Positions 33,915 through 46,133 of a stretch of 64,000 nt of DNA are shown here, piece by piece. How positions within the stretch are numbered: the stretch's first letter is position 1; each line of letters begins with the position of its first letter. Source of the stretch: Hansfordia pulvinata (taxonomy: Eukaryota; Ascomycota; Sordariomycetes; Xylariales); assembly GCA_006538405.1 (NCBI GenBank), contig BJKQ01000012.1, positions 345,001 through 409,000 of the forward strand. The letters run 5' to 3'. The translations under genes and the position numbers were made by a program. The notes under the pieces were generated by a model. It did not search any database. It was not told the origin of the DNA and saw only the letters and a list, made by a program, of their open reading frames with translations.

Positions 33915-35915
33915 TGTGTGTGATGGTGAGGGCGAGCAGACACAATATGCCCAGACAAGAGTGATTGGCGGCGTATGCAGAGGGCAAATTGGTGTATGAC
34001 AATGGCACAGAGGTCGAGGGGGCAGGTTGCTGTCGCAATGGCAAGCTGGAGTGAAACAGGACGAGAAGCTGGAAGAGCTGCTAAAATGGGCGCAAGAGAC
34101 ATATAGCTACCAGCTTGCTGTCTGTGTGATAGGCCAGCTAACCTTGGCCAGGGCCGCGATTCGGAGAGCCGGTGTTCGGTGCAGGCGGCCCAGGTCGTGG
34201 AGGCAGCTGACGCAATGGGGCCGTCAGGGGGGTCGACGGGAGGGAATCGGTCGATCTGGACCAGAGAGTTGGATGGCCTGGGCGGGCCGTGTGTGCCGCC
34301 AGCAACGGACAGGCGGAAGCGGCTCTGGCATGATGGGGAAATGGGGGCGCGGCGCGAGGGGGAAAGCCTGTTTCTGTGTCGCGTTCCTGGTGTGAGCAGC
34401 CGTGGTAACAGCCTCGCCCTGCGAATTCGCAGCTTCTGGGCCGGACGTTAGCTTCCGCCCGCCGAATCGTTTATGACGTCGACGTTTTGCGGGTCTCCCG
34501 TTCCAGGTTCCAAGCTTGGGTCGAAGCAGGTTCGTCGTACCTCACCAGACCTAACCGGGTGGATGTGGCTGCTGCCCCGCGTTGTGGCTAGACGCTGTGG
34601 CTCGGACCTGCTGCACTTCCTCCACGATACATCAACAGATGTACCTCTTTCTTTCTTTCCCGTCAGGCCTCCAGCTCCATCCGCCCAGACCAGTGCCAAT
34701 TAAAGAAACACTGCGTCATACACGCTTCTGCAACCCACTTCACTCTCGCCGCCCAACCTTCCTCCAGCCGCGTAGCCGTTCGATTACCTGCACGATTCTC
34801 CCTGGCGTCCCCGTAGCATTGTCCCATCTGGCACATGCGGATGCATGTCGAGGCGACTGAATTGGCATGCAGCAATCGTAGTACCCGTCCTGGCCCTTTC
34901 CGTCCTGTTCTCCAACGCAAGCGTCCATTGCTTGACGTGCCCGCTACTTTCATACCGCGATCTCCCCTCAGTCGTGCCTGCTGAATACTGCCTCGAATGT
35001 AGATGCCCCTAGATCCTGGGTTTTGTACACAAGAACCGCGGCGACGGACCGGCTAGACAGGTACCTTTGTCTCAGTGTCTCTCTCCAGCACCAGTAAGTA
35101 CCTGTATCCAGCGTTGCAACCCAACCTCCATCTCCAGCCCGCCTTCATGACCCGTGCACGCCTCGCCCTACCTCACCACACATCGCCCTTTGGTTCTCCC
35201 CCTCGACATCCGTACGGCGTCGATCCGCCCTCTCTAGGAACCCAACACTACAACTAGCCTCGCATCATTGGCTTCCCCATCTCTCCTACCCTGTTTCCCA
35301 TCGTTCTCGCTCCATTCGCGCCCCCTAGGTTAGTGCACATCCAATCGTTGTCGAGGTCCCATCGCTGGTAGATCCGGATCGGCCAGGCCCCAATCCTATC
35401 CTATTTCGTTTCCTTGTCCACTTTTCCCACCGTCGCCTCCGTCCATCAACCTACCTCTGCATTTCCTCTACTCTCCCTCCACGCTCTCCTCTCCGCTACG
35501 TCCTGCACCGCAATTCCGGATACTCGGGTGTGCGCTTTGCGCGTTTCTCAACCCTGCTTCCCACTGGGTGGCCTACGGCTTACACATTATCTCTACCTGA
35601 AGACATCCTACTCAGCCTACCTGTCTGTCCCTTTTGCGCCAGCACGCGACGATCCGATTTCAACACTCCTCGCTGCGCGACATCACCTACTGCGACAACC
35701 AACCTACATCACCCTCTGAGGCCACTCGAGCCTGGTCTGGCCTCTCCAGGCCTCTGATTTCGAACTCGAATGCTGCCCTAGCACCGATGCGCCCCCTCAT
35801 CTCGGCCCACCATCACCGCTGTACCCGACGCGACGCACATGAGGCAACGTGACGCGCCCCGCCCCCTCTCCGACCTCAACCCCCCGGCCCGGGTCACGGC
35901 CACCAACCCGCCAAC
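33915..35915. other. Divergent promoter region of DUF3429 gene and VPS13
   Basis: Two kilobases with no gene. From about 34690 to 35900 the + strand is strongly C/T-rich, as in a long VPS13 leader. A good donor (GTAAGT at 35094) and possible acceptors (for example TAG at 35326-35328) allow a 5' UTR intron, but this is only a guess. Confidence 0.45.
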
Positions 35916-38900
35916 ATGCTGGAAGGTCTCGTTGCCGGCCTGCTGAATCGATTCCTCGGGCTGTACGTCAAGAACTTCGACCCGACCCAGCTCAAGGTGG
36001 GCATCTGGTCCGGCGATGTCAAACTCCGGAACCTTGAGCTCCGCAAGGAGGCTCTCGATCAGCTGAAACTACCCATCAATGTTATGGAGGGCCATCTCGG
36101 CGAGCTGACGTTGGTTATTCCTTGGTCCAATCTGCGAGGCGCACCGGTCAAGGTCTTGATCGAAGATGCTTTCCTGCTTGCTTCCCCTAAGGAAGATGCT
36201 GCCTATGACGAGGAGGAGGAAGACCGTCGCAAGCAAAGGATCAAGATGGAAAAGCTCGACTCCGCCGAGCTCTTGAAAGAGCGATCCCAAGAAGGCCTCA
36301 GCCAGGAGGAACAGAAGAAGAGCCAGAGTTTCACCGAGAGTTTGGCCACTAAGATTGTCGACAACTTACAGGTCACGATCAAGAACATTCACGTACGATA
36401 CGAGGATTCAATATCCGCTCCCGGTCACCCCTTCGCACTCGGCGCCACTCTCGAAGAGTTCAGCGCCGTCAGCACAGACGGCGAGTGGAAGCCTACCTTC
36501 ATTCAGAACTCGAACACCTCCACCCACAAGCTCGCCAAGCTCGAGGCACTGGCCGTCTATTGGAACACCGACACCACCCTCCTTGGACCTGGTCGCCAAC
36601 TTGAGACCGATAGCTCCCAGATGACCCCGCACGACGAGATGGTGCGCAAGTTCAAAGAAATGATTGGCAAAGGCGACAACCCCGCAACGGCCAACCATCA
36701 GTTCATCCTCAAGCCCGTCAGCGGCCAAGCCAAGATCGAGCTGGACAAAACCGGCGAAATCCATCAGCCTAAAATCAAGGCTGGTCTCTTGTTCGACGAG
36801 ATTGGTATTGTTCTTGATGACGACCAGTACCGCGATGGACTAATGATGGTCGACCTTTTCCACTACTTCATCCGTCACCAGGAGTATCGGAGGTTGCAAC
36901 CCAAAGGTGTCACCCCCAAGGAAGACCCGCGTGCTTGGCTCAAGTTCGCGGGGCAATCGGTTCTGCACAAGATTCAGGAGAGGAATCGGAAATGGACTTG
37001 GGACTACTTCCGCGAGCGCCGCGATAATCGTCGCAGGTACATAGAGCTCTTCAAGAAGCGCAAGGCCCACCAGCAGTTGGCCGAGAAGGAAGAGGAGGAT
37101 ATGAAGAGCCTCGAATGGAAATTGAATTACGAAGACTTGCGGTTTTGGAGGTCACTGGCTCGCAACCAGCTGCGCAAAGAGAATGCCGAAGCTCTCAAAA
37201 ACACAGCCCCCAAACAAGAGCAGCAGGGGTGGATTTCCTGGATGTGGGGCTCCAAGCCGGAGGAACACCACGACGACGAGGAAAACACACAGATCACCGA
37301 AGAACAAAGGAAGGAGCTCTACGAGGCTATCGACTGGGACGAGAAAACGGCTCTGGCCGAGGCAGTCGACGTGCCTCGCGATTCCGTGAAGATGGTGGTC
37401 GATGCGTCGCTCAGCACCGGAAGCTTCACGCTCAGGCGCAATCCCCACGGAGACAAGGTCGACATGCTAAGCCTGCACTTCGACGTGTTCAAGGCCAAGG
37501 CTGTCCAGAGACCAGACTCTGTACTGGCTGAAGTGAGTCTCGGTGGGTTCCGAGTCAACGACGGTACTACGCCCAATAGCCTGTTCAAGGAGATCGTCCG
37601 CGTCAAGGATGCGCCTGAGCTTGGCAGCATGAAACGTCTGTCCATCACGGAGCTGGAGAGTACTGAGATCGAGACGTTCTTCGATCTGTCGGTAGAGCAA
37701 AATCCTCTCGACGGCCAAGGCGACATTGCTGTCACTGCCAAGCTCAAGCCTCTCGAAATCGTCTGGAATCCCAATTTCGTGGTTGGCGTGGCGGACTTCT
37801 TCAAGCCCCCCGAGCGGCACATGGAATCCATCACGGCACTGATGGAGACTGCAGGCGCGACTGTGGAAGGCCTGCGCCAGCAAACCCGCGCTGGCCTCGA
37901 GTTCGCTCTTGAAGAGCACAAGACGATCAATGCCAACCTCGATCTGCAAGCGCCACTGATCATCATCCCCCAAAGTATTTGCAAGGAGAAATCCACATGC
38001 TTGATCCTCGATGCAGGTCGCATCAGCGTCAACAGCGAGCTCGTCGAGAGAGGCACCCTGAAGCAGATCCAGGACAAGCACCACAACAAGTTCACAGAGG
38101 ATGACTTCAAGCAACTGGAGTCTCTGATGTATGACCGGTTTATTGTAAAGCTCACTTCTACGCAGGTTCTCATCGGGCCCTCGATAGAGGAGACGAAGTC
38201 GCAGCTGGTGGAGAAAGACGATGCATTGCGGATGCATATAGTGGAAGAGATCAATGTTGATTTCGTCGTCGCCCTTTCCATACTGCCCAAGGCTCCCAAT
38301 CTCACCAAGGTCAAGGTCTCTGGTCACTTGCCCATGCTGCATGCTACCGTTTCCGACACCAAGTACAAGAGCCTGATGAAGCTTATCGAAGTGGCGATAC
38401 CGAAGTTCGGTGGTGCGGAACCACAAAAAGACAAGGCAGAGAGGCCCAGACGACCACGACTGACAAGTAATGCATCCAGCCGCTCGCGCAAGTCCTATCA
38501 TGGGCGTAGGAAATCGGCCAACAACCCTTTCCTCACGCAACAGTCGGCCATTATCCTGGAGGGTGACTCTGATAACGACGACGACGAGTTTGAGGACGCT
38601 GCCGATGGTAGCTCGAACCAGCAGCTGAAGCTGCAGCAGCGCAACTTTGAGCTCAAATTCGCCGTCGATAAGCTGCAGGGCTCTCTGTATCGCAGCGACC
38701 CAGACCGGGAAAAGCCGGACACGCTACTCGTGGACCTGGTCGCGGAGAACTTTGATCTCAACTTCTATATCAGACCTTTCGACATGGCCGCCGAAGTTTC
38801 TCTCGGCTCTGTCACCGTCGATGACTTTGTGGACAACCCGCCTGCCGAATTCAAGTCGATTGTGTCATCGGGAGACGTTGAAGACCGACAGCAACATCGA

Positions 38901-41900
38901 GAGCTTGTTCGGGTCAAGTTTACCAAAGTCAACAAGGACTCCCCCGAGTTCATGTCTGTCTACGAAGGTATCGAGACAAACGTCAACGTTGAGGTGTCGA
39001 CCATCAATCTGATTGTCACTCGCAAGACGCTGCTCACCCTGCTGGATTTTATCCTGGTGACCTTTGCCAACAACGACACCCCGGGCCAACAATCACGCAG
39101 CTTGACCACCGCAGGCCAGGGTTCCGAGACTGTCGAGATTGCGGAGCACGATACGGCGCCCCCGGAAAATGAAAGCGGCCCGATACGTGTCAAGGTTGAT
39201 CTCAAGAGTATTCGCATGATTCTCAACAACGATGGCATTCGTCTTGCCACTCTTTCATTCAACCATGCTGATGTGGGGGTTTTCCTCTCGGGTAAGACGA
39301 TGAGGGTGGCCACCAAGCTGGGCGACTTGACCCTCGTTGACGATGTGAACATTGGGGCCTCCGAGGATTCGAGCCTGCGCCGGCTTGTCACGATCCAAGG
39401 CGACGAACTTGCCGATTTCCGCTATGAAACTTACGATGCATCGAACCCCAAGGCCTACCCAGGTTACGACTCGTCCATATTTCTACGCGCAGGGTCTATC
39501 AAGATCAACTTCTTGGAGGAGCCTTTCCGCAAGATCATCGACTTCCTGGTAAAATTTGGGAAGATGCAAGCCATATTTAATGCTGCCAGACAAGCTGCTG
39601 CAAACCAGGCTCAGCAGATACAGCAGAGCACGAACCGCATCAAGTTCGATGTGGTTGTCAACACGCCCATTATCGTTTTCCCCAGAGCGGTGTCACTCGA
39701 CCACTCCAAGAGAGACTTGGTTACGGCTTATCTGGGTGAGATCTACGCGCAGAACAGATTTGCGCCCTTGGACGACTCGGAGGACTCGGAAGTTGCGATG
39801 AAGCTTTCAGCCGGCATCAGAAACATTCGTCTGACATCCCTCATGCATTACCCGCACGATCAATCTGAAGAGCTAGAACTGATAGACCATGTCGATCTGG
39901 CGTTCAAGATGGTGTATGCTGAACACAAAGAGGGCACCAAGAGGCCTGAGTTGGAGATTGAAGGGAGCATGACCGATATCAATCTCCGAATCACACAGTA
40001 CCAGCTCAGATTCCTTCTGGAGATCTCGCGATCCATCCCCGGCGCTTTTGCGACAGACGCCGATGCCAGAGGCGAAGAAGCCGAGCGTGATGTGGATGAA
40101 GGCACGCTTCGTAGGGCGAAGACGCTGTCATCGACCAACACAGGCCTCGAAGAGCACAGGACGGATCTCTCACCGGAACTCGGCTCGCGGGAAGACACAT
40201 GGACAAAACTGGACCTGGTGTTCAAGGTGCACAAGATCGGTCTTGAGCTGATCAACGGCCACGAGACTGAACCCGTTGGCGACCTTGACGCCGCTAGTCT
40301 CTCAAAATTCTCTCTCGACGATAGCAAGCTCAAGACGCGTATGCTCGCTGATGGATCCCTCGAGGCCGAATTCGTCATTTTGTCCTTCACGATCCATGAC
40401 ACGCGGTCGACGCATGGCAACAAGTTCAGGAGGATCATGACGTCGTCTAACAAGACGGTTCAGCAATTCATGGCCAGCATTTCCATGTCTGGCAGCCCCG
40501 ACAGGAACATGATTGCCGTGGTTGCTATTGACAGCCCACGTGTCATTTTCGCCCTCGACTATATCTTCTCCATCCAGCACTTTTTGACCACCTCTCTGGC
40601 GGTGGAGGAAGAGCTCCCAGAGATCGAAGACATCTCCGCCGAGACCTCGGAAGCATCGGACTCCGACTCAATGCAAGTAGCATGGACTGGACAGGCCTCT
40701 CGTGAGGTTAGGTCCAGTGGCACCCAAAGCCCCAAGTCGGACGAGTCGAAGACGAGCATCGCCTTCCGCGTCAATATCGTGGATGCCCAGGTCATTCTCA
40801 TTGCCGACCCGCTTAACTCAAGCTCCGAGGCCATTGTTCTAGGCACCAAGCAGGTTCTGCTCTCCCAACAGCACGCCCTGACCTTCCAAGTCTCCCAGAT
40901 CGGCATGTTCCTCTGCCGTATGGATCGTTTTGACGACTCCCGATTGCGCATTCTGGACGACTTCTCCATTCAGATGTCTATGGACAGCTCGCAGCGAAAT
41001 CAGACCAACATACATGTCGATATCGAGCCTTTGATCCTTCGACTCTCCCTGCGAGACATTCTGCTTGTGCTGCAGATCGTCAGCAAGGCCTCTGAGCTAT
41101 CAGGCGAGGATGACTCGTCTCAGCAGCCAAGCGCATCCGACCGAAAGGCGCGCCAACTGCGAAGCGACGGGCTCAAGGAGCGCACTGCGAGTGGCCGCGG
41201 CCAGTCGACCATCGCTGCCCGGCGGTCTAAGGGCGGCAAGCCCGCCGGCACCGTGGCCGATCAACGGGGCGGCAGAGGCCACCAACTCCAAGACATGCCC
41301 AAGCCACCAAAACGCCACGAGGAGCTATCTGCCATCATTGAAGGCATCCGTGTTGTTCTCATTGGCGACCTCCATGAACTCCCCATTCTGGACCTCAGTG
41401 TCAAGAACTTCACTGCTTCGGCCTCGGACTGGTCTAGCAACCTCAAGGCCGAAACGGCAGTTGACATGTACGTGAACGTGTACAATTTTGCCAAGTCTGC
41501 CTGGGAGCCTCTGCTTGAACCGTGGCAGGTTGGGCTGGGTGTTGCCAGAGAGCAGGACAGCGGCCTCCTATCGGTCAATCTCGAATCGAGGAAGACATTT
41601 GACATCACAGTCACCACCGCAACAATAGCCTTGGCTTCGAAGTCGTTCGACTTCCTGACACAGCAGGAAGACGTTCTTGAGAAGCCCCGCGGCATGGAGG
41701 CTCCGTATAAGATACGGAACTACACTGGTTTTGATGTTAGCATTGAAGCCAAGACCCAGAGCAGTGAAGAAAGCATCTCGAAGCGCCTGTCCGATGGACA
41801 AGAGGCTCCCTGGAGCTTTGAACACTGGGAAAAGATGCGCGAAAACATCATGGCCGGAACCACCATGTCGAACAGCGTCACAGTTCAGATCGAGGGCAGT

Positions 41901-44900
41901 GGATTCGACCCCGTGAAGAATATTCGACTGAACCGAGAAGGCGAGTTCCTCTACAGTCTTCGGCCTAAGACTGACAATGTCCTCCATCGATTGCTCGTGG
42001 AGGTGTCCTTGGGGCCGGACAACATCAAATATGTGACTCTGCGGTCGCCGTTGGTTGTTGAGAACCAAACGCAGATTCCGCTGGAGATTGGTGTTTACGA
42101 CGTAAACGAGGGGCATCTCCTCAAGATTGAAAAGGTTCCGCCAGGCGAGAGTCGACCGGCCCCTGTGGCTGCCGCTTTTGAGAAATCGCTTCTTGTGAGA
42201 CCGGACTCGGGCTTCGGGTACGCCTGGTCATCCGAGTACCTGTGGTGGAGGGATCTCTTGAAGAGACCCACACGCACGCTTGTCTGCAAGGGGGAGAACA
42301 ACGAGCCCTTCTACTTCCAGCTCAACACCAGCTACGACAAGACTCACTTTTTGAACGGGCAAGTACATCCGAATCCACCGGTTAATTCTTACTAACGTCA
42401 AAACAGCAAATACCCCTACATGCGCCTCAAGGTCTCGCCACCCATCGTGCTTGAGAACCTGCTGCCGTATGACTTCAAGTACCGCATCTACGACAAGAAC
42501 ACCAAAAAGGATTGGAACAACTTCCTGCGCAAGGGCGGCGTCAGCCCTGTCCACATGGTGGAGCTCTCCCATCTGCTTCTCGTGAGCATTGACATGCAGG
42601 ATACTGTGTTCAGAGCCAGCGAGTGGTCTATCATCAACCCTGGCGCACACGAAGACTATCGGAAGGAGCATAAGTTGGTGTGCAAAGACGAAGAGGGCCT
42701 GCCACTGACTCTGAGGCTTCACTACTTCAGGATCCCCGACGGCGGTGGCGCTTTCCGTGTGACAATTTACAGCCCCTACGTGGTTCTGAACAAGACGGGA
42801 TTGGATGTTCACATCCGCGGGCGGCAGTTCCTGCAGTCGGCCAAGAAGGCCGCCGGGCAGTCGACTTTGTCCAACATGTCCACGTCGAACTCAGAGCGTC
42901 GTAAAGCCCTTCCCTACATGTTTTCATTCGGCAACGAGGACCAACGCAACCGAGCCTTGCTCATGCTGGGCGACTCGGAATGGAGCAAGCCGCAAAGTTT
43001 CGATGCCATCGGCAGCACAACTGATGTTGTCCTGCAGTCAACGAGATCAGAGGCTGAGATCCACGTCGGTATTACCGTCGAGGCTGGCGAGGGCAAATAC
43101 AAACTCACAAAGGTCGTCACCCTGGCGCCGAGATTTGTGGTCAAGAACAAGATCGGGGAGGAGATCATTCTCAGGCAGCCTGGGTCATCCGACTTGACAA
43201 CACTTCAGACCGGGACGCTACACGCGCTCCATTTCCTGCAGAAGTCCAAGACGAAGCAGATGGCCCTCTGCTACCCGGGTGTTGACAGCCAGTGGACATC
43301 GCCATTCAACATATCCGATATAGGAACGGCCCACGTCAAGATAGCCAAGGCTGGTCAGCGCCAGCGACTTATCCGTGTCGAGGTGCTCATGGAAGATGCG
43401 ACCATCTTCGTGCACCTCAGCATTGAGACCAAGAACTGGCCCTTCTCCATGCGGAACGAGAGCGATACCGAATTCACCTTCTACCAGGCCAATCCGAACG
43501 TGATCAAGAACGGCGACGAGGAAGACTTCTCGGGCTGGCGGCCAGTTAGGTACCGTCTGCCCCCGCGAAGTATAATGCCCTACGCGTGGGACTTCCCTGC
43601 GGCCAAGAAGAAGGAGGTGGTCATCAGCGCCTTCGGTAAGGAGAGATACGTCAAGCTGGCAGAGATCGGCAACCAAGTGCCTATGAAGTTTGTCAGCGGC
43701 TCAGGTCAGCAGAAGATCGTGGACATCAATGTGGCCGCCGACGGCCCGACACAGACCATGATCCTGTCAAACTTCAAGGCCAGCAAGAGTCTATACCGAC
43801 AAAGGACGATGACTGGCTCAAGTACAAACAGCAGCTCTGCGGGCTTCGAGGTCAAGAAGATGAGCGACAAGACAACGTTCCAGGCCCAGCTGAAGGTGTC
43901 AGGTATCGGCATCTCCTTGGTCAACCAACAACTCAAGGAACTTGCCTACATCACTTTCCGCGATGTGGAGCTCAAGTACATCGAATCTGCCCTGCACCAG
44001 ATCATTGTCACCAACATCAAGTGGATCCAGATCGACAACCAGCTTTATGGTGGTCTCTTCCCCATGATCCTCTATCCGAGTGTTGTCCCCAAGCAGGCGG
44101 AAGAGATCGAGCTACACCCGTCGCTCCATGCGCAGGTCATTCGAGTCAAGGACGACAGTTTCGGCGTGCTCTACGTCAAGTATGCCACCATCCTGCTGCA
44201 GCAGATGACGGTGGACCTGGACGAGGACTTCATCTATGCCGTGCTTGACTATTCCAAGGTTCCCGGTGCCTCGTGGTCTGAGGTCAACGAGGGCACGCTT
44301 TGCGACGAGGGTCTAGACATTCCGGAGCCGAAACAAGAGCAATCAGGACAGGACATCTACTTCGAGTCGCTCAACATCCAGCCAATGCAGCTGGACTTGT
44401 CCTTTATGCGGACGGAGCGTGTCAATATCGAGGACAAAACCTCCACGCGCAACCCTGTCATGTTCTTTGTCAACATCATGACAATGGCCATTGGCAACGT
44501 CAATGATGCACCCATTCGGATGAACGCGCTGCTGCTCGAGAACACGCGAGTGTCGATTCCTGTTCTGACGCAGCTGTTTTCGAACCACTACAGCCAAGAG
44601 GTCCTCTACCAAGTCCACAAGATTATCGGAAGCGCGGATTTTCTAGGCAACCCGGTCGGTCTGTTCAACAGTATCAGCAGCGGTGTGACAGACGCGTTCT
44701 ACGAACCATACCAGGGGCTGATCACGGCCGACAAGCCCGAGGATCTAGGGATTGGCATCGCCAAGGGTGCCACAAGCTTCGTCAAGAAATCTGTGTACGG
44801 CTTCTCCGACTCGTTCTCCAAGGTCACGGGGAGTTTCGGGAAGGGACTCGCGGCAGCGACGCTCGACAAGCAGTTCCAGGATCGCCGGCGTATCACACGG

Positions 44901-45569
44901 GCCCGTAACCGACCCAAGCACGCTTTGTTCGGCGTCACATCGGGCGCCAACTCGTTCTTCACTTCGGTCGCATCTGGCATCGGCGGTGTCGCTCGCAAGC
45001 CGATGGAGGGCGCCGAGCAAGAAGGTGCCGCTGGTTTCTTTAAGGGTGTCGGCAAGGGCTTTATCGGTCTTGCCACGAAGCCAGCTGTCGGCGTCTTCGA
45101 CTTTGCCTCCAACGTTTCGGAGGGCATCCGCAACACCACGACTGTCTTCGACGGGTCCGAGCTGGATCGGGTGCGGCTGACGCGTTTTGTGCCTCTCGAT
45201 GGAATTGTGCGGCCGTACAACCAGCGCGAGGCGCTCGGGCAGAGCTGGCTCAAGCAGGTGGACAATGGCAAGTACTTCAACGAGCACTACATTGCGCACC
45301 TGGAGCTGCCACGAGAGGATATGGTGGTCATGGTGACCTATTCGCGCATCTTGCTTATCAGGTCTCGCCGGTTGGCCACGGAGTGGGATGTGCCTCTCAA
45401 AGATGTGCAGACGATTGCAAAGGAGCGGACCGGACTGAGTATCATACTCCGGGGGGGTGCCAATGGCCCATTCATCCCGGTTGGGGAAGAGAGCGGCCGG
45501 GCATTCCTGTACCGCATGGTTGCCATCGCGGTTGAGGAGTTCAACCGCCGGTTTAGGGGCCTGGAGTAG
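35916..45569 (+). CDS. VPS13: Vps13, chorein-type bridge lipid-transfer protein
   Basis: Two exons, 35916-42358 and 42407-45569, encode 3201 residues (yeast Vps13 is 3144). Known role: a rod-like hydrophobic groove that moves glycerophospholipids between membranes at contact sites (ER, endosome/vacuole, mitochondria), also needed for vacuolar sorting and prospore membrane formation. Seen: the N-terminal chorein domain (MLEGLVAGLLNRFLGLYVKN, then LKVGIWSGDVKLRNLELR) and long repeating beta segments. Acidic and Ser/Arg-rich linkers occur near residue 860. The adaptor-binding (VAB/SHR-BD) region spans the exon junction (LRSPLVVENQTQIPLEIGVYD; SPPIVLENLLPYDFKYRIYD). The Vps13 C-terminal/ATG2-C-like amphipathic region (GLFNSISSGVTDAFYEPYQG) and a C-terminal PH-like domain follow. 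The frame is intact over 9.6 kb, including a G7 run near 45450. Confidence 0.97.
42359..42406 (+). other. GC-AG intron in VPS13
   Basis: A 48-nt intron. The exon ends TTG AAC GG, the donor is GCAAGT, a perfect TACTAAC branch site lies at 42389-42395 and the acceptor is ACAG. The next exon starts C AAA TAC CCC. The only nearby GT donor (GTACAT at 42363) gives the wrong frame with this acceptor, so the non-canonical GC donor is required. Confidence 0.85.
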
Positions 45570-46133
45570 TGCGACAGCTCGTGCGGCCTGCGACATGACC
45601 GGCATCGGCTACGAAGAGGACACAGCGCTGCTGCTGCTGGGAGACGAGGCTGATGTGCAAGTCCTGACCCGGATCGAACAAGTTGACAATGCTGTAGAGC
45701 GTTGGAGTTTGTGTACCTTGGTATGAATGGGGTAGTCGCATTGGAACCCAATTTTCTTTAGTACAAAATGAATATTTTTGGATTATTACTCGAGCCTTGT
45801 GCGGAAATCCGGTCAGGAAGGACGGGGTCGATATGTGGTATGTCGAGTGATGTGTGTATTAACTTAGACATATAGCGTGGTTCATGGCAGTCATATGGCT
45901 GAGGCCCACATTGAGGGACTCGGCCCATCCTACTTATTCGTAATACGTCGTCATTCATAGGGCCGCTTCATAATGGGCTCGTATCTTCAGCAGTCCGGCC
46001 GCCTAGATTAAGCCTCGTGACGGCCTCGACGAGGGACAAGAGAACGGGACCCCGTCCCGTTTTCCATCGGCCATCTATCAACCTGTGCTCGAAACCTCCC
46101 CCCTATCTCTCTTTCTTGTCAGCACTCCCTGAC
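45570..46133. other. 3' intergenic region between VPS13 and P450
   Basis: Convergent 3' flanks; AT-richer between about 45750 and 45970, consistent with 3' UTR and polyadenylation. No gene seen. Confidence 0.55.

Noticed and set aside
42363..42406. GT-AG alternative for the VPS13 intron starting at GTACAT
   Set aside because: Leaves the second exon out of frame; only the GC donor four bases upstream joins the conserved sequence.
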